17,262 bases of DNA from Heterostelium multicystogenum. Lineage: Eukaryota > Evosea > Eumycetozoa > Acytosteliales > Acytosteliaceae. The DNA is taken from the NCBI GenBank assembly GCA_003667245.1, contig RCNN01000433.1, positions 1 to 17,262 on the forward strand, in the 5' to 3' direction. The notes beneath the pieces were generated by a model, which was given only the letters and a program-made list of their open reading frames with translations, searched no databases and was not told where the DNA came from. Positions 10,482 to 17,262 of the stretch are shown piece after piece (position 1 is the stretch's first letter; each line of letters starts with the position of its first letter). The translations under genes were made by a program, and so were the position numbers.

Positions 10482-12555
10482 TTATTCTTGTTGGATAGTA
10501 TCTTGTTGATGAGAAGTGTTTGTAGTGGTAGTAGTAGTAGAAGTAGTTGGGGTGTTATTATCCTCAGGAACGATTGGTGTAATCATTTCCTCGAACTGTG
10601 GTTGACTCAATTGAGTAAATGTTGTGTTTGCCTTTTCCCATGGCTTAAGTGGTCTCTCTTTAGCACCTTTGTCGACATTTCCATTGGTTGGGGTGTCATT
10701 AATATCGGTTCTGATACCTGGTGGAGTTTTTCCTTGTTTCAATTGATTAATTACATCAACAAAATTGGTTGAATAAGGTGTTTCATCTTTCTTAGGTAGT
10801 TGTGGAGCTTGTGATTGAACCTGTTGTTGTGGTTGTGTTTGGGTGGTAGTAGTTGTTGTGGTGGTAGTAGTAGTTGGGGTATCCTCTTGTGGGGTGCTAT
10901 ATGTATTGTTATAAGATTTATCTTCCTTCTTCTTGGGAGAGGAAACTACATCACCATTCCATGATTGATTATGGTCATCATAGGTTGAAGGTGTTGATGG
11001 TGTAGATGGTTTCGAAGATGTTGATGGAGATTGGATTCCAATTGGGTTTGGAGATGATCTCTGTTGCCAAGATGGGATAGCTGGTGGGGTTTCAACATTT
11101 GGTTTCCATGATACATTTGCATATGGGTTGGTAGTATTAATGGGTGGTGGCACACCTCCAATCTTGTTTACTCTAGGTTTTGGTTGTACCTGTTGGGGAT
11201 GTTGACCTCCTTTGATATGCATTGAAGATCCAGAGCCGTTTGGAGGTGTATATGTTGAATTTGATAGTGGAGTTCTAAAATCATTCTCTTCTAAACTGGA
11301 TGTAGAAGTTGAGAGTGGATGTTGGTCATATTGGGGGCTATTTAGGAGACTAGTAAGATTCTTGATTTCCTTTTTGATATCATTAATTTCGGCTGTGCTG
11401 TTTGTCTTTTGAGTATTGTTTTGTTCGATAAGCACTTTCATTGGCTGCAACAACTCCTTAAAGTCATTAGTCTGGCTGGCAATGGTTTGCTGTAGTTGGT
11501 TGATCTGTTCCTGTAGATCAGCGATTTTCTTTTCTGTTTTCTTTTCCTTTTTCTCTTTAGATGTATCGGTCTGTCTAAAGTATGGAAGAATGTAGTTGGA
11601 TGTGAGATATGCAAGACCAGATGCCACACCCACCAATGCAGTAACTGACATCAACACATTACCCCATGATAATTGATTGTTTTGAGCATAAAGTTGTTGC
11701 TGCTGTCTTCTTTCATCTTGATAGTTTGTCAATTGATAATCACGTTGTGGAACTTGATGAGTTTGCTGAGTATACTGTTGTGGTTGGTTATAATTTGATG
11801 TGCTGCTTGGAGAGGCAATCGATGTAGAGGGAGAGAGAGTATTGGTGACTCTTCCTGAATTAGTTGATCGGCTAGGGGTTGTCGCATTGGACATTCTCTG
11901 ACTGCTAGAGCTGGAAATGGCACTAGAAGAAGAAGTAGCTCCTCCACGAAGTTCTTCATTTCTCTTCAATGCTTCTTTAATTTCCTCATTAGTCAAACCC
12001 TTCTTTTCGAGATAGGCTACCTTTCTTGCTAACGCAGTGTTCTTTACATTTGGATTGGTAAGAAATGAAACAGCCCTTCTGACCATATCCTCTCTAACAT
12101 TTGGTGTAACATCTTGTTGTTGTTGATTATTAAAACTTAAAGTTGATTTCTTTGAAGAATAGTTTTTATCTTCTTCCTCATCTTCTTGTTTGTCTTTGTA
12201 CCTGCTTGGCTGGCTTTGACTTTTTCTTTTTGACAACAACTTCTTCCTCTTCATCATCGTCTTCTTGTTGTTGTTGTTGATTGTGTTCCTGTTGTTCACG
12301 TTTCTTTCTCTCCTCAATGATTCTCTTTGCTTCTTCTTTTCTCTTTTGTATTCTTTGTTTAGTTATTTCTTCTTGACTCAAAGCAGCAGCACCATCATTA
12401 ATCGAAGAAGATTCAACATTCTGATTCTGTTCAGTTGGTTCACTATTAATATTGTTCTGTATAGTATAATAATGATTAGATGATGATGATGATAATCAGT
12501 TGGATGTCTCTATTATTCCACTATAGTGGTTAAAATAACTTACATCTTGATCCAT
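10482..12555 (-). CDS. pex14: Peroxisomal membrane protein PEX14 (peroxin-14)
   Basis: PEX14 is the peroxisomal docking protein that receives cargo-loaded PEX5 at the membrane. Coding exons are 12555-12544 (MDQD) and 12456-10482, about 660 residues. After about 120 highly charged residues comes the PEX14 N-terminal domain (12095-11958: REDMVRRAVSFL, ALARKVAYLEKKGLTNEEI), which binds PEX5 WxxxF motifs. A hydrophobic segment follows (about 11666-11577: NVLMSVTALVGVASGLAYL), then coiled coil (KKIADLQEQINQLQQTI) and a long Ser/Pro/Thr/Gln-rich tail with a poly-Thr run. Near the C-terminus GKTPPGIRTDINDTP and PLKPWEKAN match the PGIR...KPWE element known from plant/fungal PEX14. The start is chosen because ATG 12555 plus a consensus intron leads in frame into the charged region. 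One frame change near 12190-12205, repaired by one G less in GG, separates the charged N-terminus from the remaining single long ORF. Confidence 0.93.
12457..12543 (-). other. Intron of PEX14 gene
   Basis: On the minus strand the donor GTAAGT (12543-12538) follows a 12-base first coding exon, and the acceptor CTATACAG ends at 12457; 87 bp. Phase 0 joins MDQD to NNINSEPTEQNQN. Contains a TCA/TCATCA microsatellite. Confidence 0.85.
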
Positions 12556-13096
12556 TGTTATAAGTGATACACTTTTACAAACAATCCAATAAATAAATAA
12601 AATGAAACAATAAAGTCAAGTTTCAACTACACCTTTTTTAATTAAGCTGACCTCATAATTATTATTATTATTAAAACGTTATTTTTGTGTTGGGAAATTT
12701 GAAAAAAATTAAAAAGCGTCACACAACATTCCCATCCTATTTTTGGAAATCAATTGTTGGTCATTTATAAATCTTACCTAGATAGATAAAATGTGTTTGG
12801 TTGTTTTTGTTTTTGGGTGAACTAATCACACACTGATCGACATTTATATCAAGATGTATTACATGATTGTCACAATCCTGTTGAGTCTTGCGAATAAAGA
12901 TGTATTATATCTATTAAAATCCTCAAACCATAACATAGCTTAGCAATCTGATGGCAGGTGCCAATACATTACACACCAAAAACCTCTCAATAGAATGATC
13001 AAATTAATTTACATCAACTTCACTTCTGTGACTTTGTTTTTGATATACGCTACAAATCCAAAGTAATATGTAATGATTTATTGGATGATGATGACT
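12556..13096. other. Intergenic region between PEX14 and ARM-RhoGEF genes
   Basis: AT-rich, 541 bp, with poly-T/poly-A tracts and a short TTA repeat (12660-12672). It should hold the PEX14 promoter (12556 upward) and the 3' UTR of the RhoGEF gene. I see no tRNA-like fold or conserved protein. A 29-codon plus-strand ORF (12854-12943) has no recognisable features. Confidence 0.6.
13077..13082 (-). terminator. Poly(A) signal AATAAA of ARM-RhoGEF gene
   Basis: Minus-strand AATAAA about 15 nt beyond the proposed stop codon (13099-13097), supporting the 3' end of the gene there. Confidence 0.5.
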
Positions 13097-16077
13097 TTAA
13101 TGATCCTTGGTAGAAGGCGATTTGGAATTCAAAACTTTCTGGAGATGCGCTTTCTTTGTGGAATTGGAGGCGTCTCTGATCTCGCGAATCCAATCGTCTT
13201 TGTCCTCGGGTTTCGAGCTGCTGATTACTATTATCTTTTCATTGCGGTCGTCACGTCCACTCCAGTAGATGCGGAAGGAATTCTCGACGTTCTCGTTGGA
13301 TGGCACGTCGATCACCTTCACGTCCATCAGTGGCATTGTTTATCAATACATAGTATTTCGATTTCTTTTGCTTCGTGATCAAGAGGGTATCGTTGAATAA
13401 AAACAAGTAGCGATACTTGGACACCTTCTTTTGTCTGGCCTCTCCATCATCAGTCCTCTTTCAGGAGCAGTCTCATTCCATTGCTTAGGTGGAATCCTTC
13501 AGCCAAACCAAACACCTTGTCCTGCAAACTGGTGAGCTTTAGCAAGATTCTCCGCTCTTCTCTTTGATTCATTCAACTGATCCGCTACCAACTTTGTTCT
13601 TTTCAAAGCCTCTTCCAGACTGTTTCTCTCCATTGCATCGTAAGAATGGGAAAGCAAATCCGTCAACAATAAAATATATCTTGGTATTCTTTGTACAGGC
13701 TAAATGGAATTGATATTTCAATGATTGATTAATAAAACTACTCAAATAATTGATTGGATTGATTGAATTGGCTACATACTCTAATCAAGTAAGATTCCAA
13801 TGTTTCACTTTTACATTGATCTGAAAATTGGCATTTCTTTAATGAAGATAATAATATGTTAGCATTATTAATGTGGAAATTTTCAGAGTCTGCCAATCAA
13901 AACTTACATCTAAAAACTCTTTAAACCTTGGTAGTTTAGTTCGATTTTCATGTATTAGATCCAATGCTCTATTGAATCCATTGATGTAAAATCTATATTC
14001 TGGTATTGTGTATTGTTGATCCCATAGCCACTGGAATGCCTGTGATAGTTCTATTACATCTGCTTCTTCATGGCCGATGAAATAGACCTCAGTTTCTTGA
14101 GGAATTCGCAATTAACCCTAAATATCTGATCAATGTTTGAAAATATTGCTACAACTAAATCCTCAGAGATAATTGGTGGATTCGAAGGTGACACTACAAG
14201 TGGATTATAATATACCTAAAACAATTATCAGCCATTAGTATCCTATCCATAGATGTTATTGGAGAATTGTTGCTAATCACTTACTCTTTACAAACATTCA
14301 ATGCGTGTATATAGGCTTGTTCGGTATCCAAAATCTCTTTAATAATTTTACCTCTTCTGAAAATTGATGGTTGAATAGTCTTCGTTGGTTAGTGGCGGAG
14401 TTGTGTTGGTAGATGAGTGGTTTGGTGAATTGGAGTTGCTGCAGATGCTGCTAGTGCTTCCACTATCACCAAGATTCCTTAATTGGCGACATACTGCGTG
14501 AGTATCGCGCCAGCATGTCTTTTGATGGGCGATGGTGAGAGCGAAAGAGATGGTCCAAGACTGTCAGTGGGATCCAAGTCAGAGAGATCTTCTCTGGTAG
14601 TGTTTAGTTTCGCTTTGGAATCGTCAGACACTGGAACTCGCAGGTTCTCGAGTGCTTGGAGAACCAGGACAACGCACATTGACATGTGGATAGTCCGACC
14701 AGTCCGATTCAAGTTAGCTTCGCACCCTGACTCATAGATGATGTAACGACAGTTCCTCATCAATGCACAGGTTTTGCAATGACCAGCGATATGGCCTCTA
14801 GCAGATGCGAATGTGTGTTTGTGATCGGTCACGTAGCAACTCATTTTAAACCATCGACCAGATACTTAGACCGCAAGAACCGCGACGTATATCCTCGTTG
14901 GCGGTGAGGATTCCGCCAGACAGCTGATTGACAGTGATTTTCAGTGACAAAGGTGAGCTGACTGAAGCAACACTATCAATCAAAGGCATAATTGCGCCAC
15001 TGTCGAGAATCGGCTTCTCGGTTTCCTCTGTCAAACGATAAAATTTATAAGAATCTTTATAACTTGCTCCTTCACCGCCAGTGGCGAAGATGGAGATGAT
15101 AAAAATGAAATAAGTTGGTTCAAAACTCCTGAAAATTGATATAATTCTTCTAATTAATGCTGTAGTTGGAGGAGAGTTAGTTGGGAATTCTGGGCGATGC
15201 TTCAGGTTGGGGAAATGATATACTCACGGTGGATATATTGATAAAACATGAATGATCGAAACTGAGTGATAATATTAGTTCGTTGGATGGCGTTTGGATA
15301 TCGAGATGAGAGAAAGCTGCGTGATGTTTGTGATGGTTCCACTGTGACAGAATGTCTTTTGAGTGTCTAAATATTCGGCACAAGTATCTTTGTGCATAAG
15401 ATTTCTTGAGTGGCTGACACGCCAGAATAATGAGCGAGTGATTCGATTTCTTGAGGAAATTGTTTATCAGTGAGTGAACGACGCCATGCTCAACCAATAG
15501 ATAAGAGTGGTTCGGCACACAGTGTTAAATTGGTCAATACCCAAAGTGACTTTTCAATAACATCTTGATTATCATTCTGCAGCAGTTCAATTATACTTGC
15601 AACTAAATTATATTCTGATTTGATAACTTCAACACTATTATCAACTGTTAATATTACAATGTCCATTGTTTTGAAGGAGATGTTTTGAAAAATTGACATC
15701 AATTGAAAAAGTTGTTGAGAATTAAATTGAATGTATTTGAGTTGGATGGTTTGAAATTGAAGTTGAGTTGATTGAAACATTGGAATGAGCAAAGGTTATA
15801 TTACTTTGGTTAGTACCGAATTGGTTCCGTAAATCATAGCAATTTATACATACGATTTAAACATAAATGACTTAAATAACCATGTTGCTAAACATTTTGT
15901 ATTACTTCATTATCGGATTGTAGTAACTCTTTCAGTTTCTTGGACCAACCATATGGAATATTGTTGTTTGGAATGAACTTTCTGTTGATCCATTTATCAA
16001 ATACTTTTAAGGAATGCTCCTGAACTGAAACATCGGTTGACGATAATTTTTCAGCAACAACTTCTCAGTCTCTCCAT
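13097..16077 (-). CDS. Armadillo-repeat RhoGEF (ARM-DH-PH), frame-disrupted
   Basis: A probable Rho/Rac guanine-nucleotide exchange factor. The proposed start is ATG 16077-16075 (MERLR...), then VSVQEHSLKVFDKW. ARM-like repeats cover about 16060-14600: YNLVASIIELLQNDNQDVIE with SLWVLTNLTL; YLLVEHGVVHSLINNFLKKS with HSLIILACQ; GVLNQLISFLSS with VKEQVIKILINFIV; EKPILDSGAIMPLIDSVASV; CVVLVLQALENL. A Ser/Asn/Pro linker follows (about 14560-14370). The DH domain is about 14357-13545: GKIIKEILDTEQAYIHALNV, IFSNIDQIF, YRFYINGFNRALDLI, TKLPRFKEFLD, ETLESYLIR and the CR3 hallmark PVQRIPRYILLLTDLL. The PH domain is about 13530-13130: YRYLFLFNDTLLITKQKK, FRIYWSG and KDDWIREIRDA. At least ten one-base frame changes interrupt it; those in the DH-PH part are mostly repaired by one base less in a short run. 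Domain identity is firm for DH and PH and good for ARM. No specific family name is recognised. Confidence 0.82.
13700..13779 (-). other. Intron in DH domain of ARM-RhoGEF gene
   Basis: Minus-strand donor GTATGT (13779-13774) and acceptor CATTTAG ending at 13700, 80 bp. Phase 0 joins ETLESYLIR to PVQRIPRYILLL, exactly the expected DH continuity. Confidence 0.92.
13837..13907 (-). other. Intron in DH domain of ARM-RhoGEF gene
   Basis: Minus-strand donor GTAAGT (13907-13902), acceptor ATTAAAG ending at 13837, 71 bp. Phase 0 joins RFKEFLD to KCQFSDQCKSETLES. The exon between this and the next intron is only 57 bp (13836-13780). Confidence 0.9.
14216..14284 (-). other. Intron in DH domain of ARM-RhoGEF gene
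   Basis: Minus-strand donor GTAAGT (14284-14279), acceptor TGTTTTAG ending at 14216, 69 bp. Joins AYIHALNVCKE to VYYNPLVVSP. As written the join is off by one base, consistent with a missing base at the junction. Confidence 0.8.
15129..15227 (-). other. Intron in ARM region of ARM-RhoGEF gene
   Basis: Minus-strand donor GTGAGT (15227-15222), acceptor CAATTTTCAG ending at 15129, 99 bp. Connects the ARM segment ending CFINIS to VLNQLISFLSSPSSP. The frames on the two sides need a one-base adjustment. Confidence 0.65.
15800..15853 (-). other. Candidate intron near 5' end of ARM-RhoGEF gene
   Basis: Minus-strand GTATGT (15853-15848) follows the segment TWLFKSFMFK, and a perfect yeast-type branch sequence TACTAAC lies at 15815-15809. 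The acceptor is unresolved: AAAG at 15807-15804 is very close to the branch point, and no other AG occurs until well inside the next coding-like segment. The 3' boundary given is nominal. Confidence 0.4.
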
Positions 16078-16120
16078 TTTTGATATCTATTCTGTATGGA
16101 TAAACAGGTCCTATATAAAC

Positions 16121-16147
16121 TACTATTCTATACTATTCTATTCTATT
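16121..16147. repeat. TACTATTCTA direct repeat / CTATT microsatellite
   Basis: The decamer TACTATTCTA occurs twice in tandem (16121-16140) followed by TTCTATT. Lies just upstream of the proposed RhoGEF start. Confidence 0.8.
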
Positions 16148-16242
16148 ATTATTAACTAAATAAATAATAAATAAATACTTTAGAAACATATAAATTAAAT
16201 ATTATTATTGGAAGGATTTGATGGACTGATTGACTAATTGAC

Positions 16243-16271
16243 TGATTGATTGATTGATTGATTGATTGATT
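16243..16271. repeat. (TGAT)n microsatellite
   Basis: About seven tandem TGAT units, preceded by degenerate copies (TGACTAAT, TGACTGAT), suggesting local expansion. Confidence 0.9.
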
Positions 16272-16360
16272 AACAACTGACTATTTACTTTAACTAACGA
16301 ACTGGCTTTTTTGGCTGACTGAAAAACTGACGTGACTAAATGACTGATTGACTGTCCTGA

Positions 16361-16384
16361 TTGATTTGATTTGATTTGATTTGA
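16361..16384. repeat. (TTGAT)n pentanucleotide microsatellite
   Basis: Nearly five tandem TTGAT units, related by one T to the TGAT array about 90 bp away. Confidence 0.85.
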
Positions 16385-16739
16385 GTGGGTATAGTTCTAT
16401 TTTTATCTGATGATTGAATATTAATATAATGATGCTATTATTATTATTAATAGTAGAGTATTTAACTTCGTAAAACAAGAAAATATAATAGAATAGAATA
16501 TCAAAAAAAGCCAGACAAAATAATCAAATCTACTACTCTATAAATTAAAATGTCACGACAGGAAATGTATTTACTAGTAGTAGTAATAATAGTAGGCATA
16601 TATTAATATATTAATATGGTAGTATATAGAGTATTTAATTGACAATCAATAAATGATAACGATGATATATAATATTAATATGTAGTAGTTTTTTTAAAAC
16701 TATCCAATAAATCAATTTATGTAAACTGGATCTATTGTA

Positions 16740-16835
16740 ATGGGAAAATATATAATTATTGGTTTGTGTTTGGTGTTGGTGAGTATTAGTAGTGATGGTG
16801 GTAAGTGGTATAATGATGACAACTATAAATTGTAA
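16740..16835 (+). CDS. Candidate small ORF with signal-peptide-like N-terminus (weak)
   Basis: A 31-codon ORF starting MGKYIIIGLCLVLVSISS has one basic residue, a hydrophobic core and small residues at a possible cleavage site. A short hydrophilic tail (DGGKWYNDDNYKL) precedes TAA 16833-16835. Small secreted proteins of this type are common in dictyostelids, but the ATG context (GTA before ATG) is poor. GTGAGT and GTAAGT sequences inside it could instead be splice donors. It lies in repeat-rich DNA, so chance occurrence is quite possible. Confidence 0.2.
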   Translation: MGKYIIIGLCLVLVSISSDGGKWYNDDNYKL

Positions 16836-16870
16836 ATCAAAATTTAAATTAAGTAGTACTTTGTAGTACT

Positions 16871-16885
16871 TGTAGTAGTAGTAGT
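16871..16885. repeat. Short (TAG)n repeat
   Basis: About four to five tandem TAG units, with further scattered TAGTAG/TAGTACT copies nearby. Confidence 0.7.
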
Positions 16886-16980
16886 GTGGGGAGTGGGTTT
16901 GATCGATCTATTTATTTAATAATACCTTTATTTATTTGATCAAAATAATAAGAATAACTAATATTTTATAATCCCAAGAT

Positions 16981-17009
16981 ATTATTATTTATTATTATTA
17001 TTATTATTA
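16981..17009. repeat. (ATT)n microsatellite
   Basis: About nine ATT/TTA units with one extra T, followed by degenerate ATTACTATTG copies. Trinucleotide ATT arrays are typical of dictyostelid intergenic DNA. Confidence 0.85.
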
Positions 17010-17148
17010 CTATTGAATTATTACTATTGTACAATGTGAAAGATATAATAATATATTTTTACTACTACAACTATTAATACAATAACAAATGCATTTTCAA
17101 ATTTTCAACTTTATTGAATTTATTTATATAGTATTGTACAAGTTATAG

Positions 17149-17172
17149 TATTATTATTATTATTATTATTTT
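17149..17172. repeat. (TAT)n microsatellite
   Basis: Eight tandem TAT/ATT units ending in a T run, close to the right edge of the window. Confidence 0.85.
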
Positions 17173-17262
17173 AAACACTAACAAATATGAATTTATATAT
17201 AATATATATTGATTATATTTTAAATAATAATACTGTTATTTGTTTTTGATTTACTTATTTAT

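Larger units (their letters stand above)
16078..17262. other. AT-rich intergenic region upstream of ARM-RhoGEF gene
   Basis: About 1.2 kb, strongly AT-rich and dominated by short tandem repeats (listed separately) and dispersed TAGTAG/ATAATA motifs. It should contain the promoter of the minus-strand ARM-RhoGEF gene at its left end. No conserved protein-coding segment, tRNA or rRNA is apparent; the only ORF worth a note is at 16740-16835. Confidence 0.7.

Noticed and set aside
10392..10772. Plus-strand 126-codon ORF
   Set aside because: Antisense to the PEX14 C-terminus, which has conserved motifs on the other strand.
12854..12943. 29-codon plus-strand ORF (MYYMIVTILLSLANK...)
   Set aside because: Short, no splice or poly(A) context, and expected by chance in AT-rich intergenic DNA.
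14700..14844. A C1-type zinc finger (HxF...CxxC...HxxxC) in the minus-strand frame from 14844
   Set aside because: The Cys/His spacing does not fit C1, a second Cys pair is missing, and other frames plus ALMRNCRYIIYESG and CVVLVLQALENL fit ARM helices better.
16290..16478. Minus-strand 62-codon ORF
   Set aside because: Made largely of the GATT/GATTT and ATT microsatellites; Ile/Asn/Ser-rich with no domain signal.
16965..16985. ATAATCCCAAGATA as a possible dictyostelid small-RNA promoter element (DUSE-like)
   Set aside because: Only a loose match to the element as I remember it, with no convincing structured RNA at the expected distance.
12556..17262. tRNA, rRNA, CRISPR or transposon features
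   Set aside because: I searched by eye for T-loop motifs with cloverleaf spacing, regularly spaced repeats, terminal inverted repeats and transposase-like motifs on both strands and found none.

Overview
The window looks like nuclear DNA from a dictyostelid social amoeba. The evidence is AT-rich intergenic DNA full of short tandem repeats, short introns (about 60-100 bp, GTAAGT/GTATGT/GTGAGT donors), AATAAA close behind stop codons, and coding regions with long Asn/Ser/Gln/Thr-rich inserts. Coding DNA is less AT-rich than expected for D. discoideum, so another dictyostelid is more likely; this is inference.

Layout: (1) Positions 1-10411, plus strand: one very large BEACH-family gene (the family containing neurobeachin/LRBA/LYST and the Dictyostelium Lvs proteins). 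It runs off the left edge and carries a concanavalin A-like domain, a neurobeachin-type helical-repeat region, PH, BEACH and C-terminal WD40 repeats. (2) Positions 10482-12555, minus strand, convergent with gene 1 and only 70 bp away: peroxin 14 (PEX14), with one intron after four codons. (3) Positions 13097-16077, minus strand: an armadillo-repeat protein that continues into a RhoGEF (DH) domain and a PH domain. (4) Positions 16078-17262: AT-rich, microsatellite-rich sequence with no convincing gene except one weak signal-peptide-like small ORF.

Genes 1 and 3 cannot be read as single open frames. The protein similarity hops between frames about every 50-500 bp. Nearly every hop I checked is repaired by changing the length of a short mononucleotide run by one base. 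In the first 3.3 kb every hop goes the same way, one surplus base. Splice sites are intact and the PH-BEACH core reads cleanly for about 1.4 kb. Run-length errors in the underlying sequence explain this better than three decaying genes. The gene calls below are therefore gene-level spans, not clean ORFs.

The three genes do not form an obvious pathway: membrane trafficking (BEACH), peroxisomal import (PEX14) and Rho/Rac signalling (ARM-DH-PH). The least standard item is the ARM + DH + PH architecture. I see no CRISPR array, bacterial operon, insertion sequence or other accessory system.
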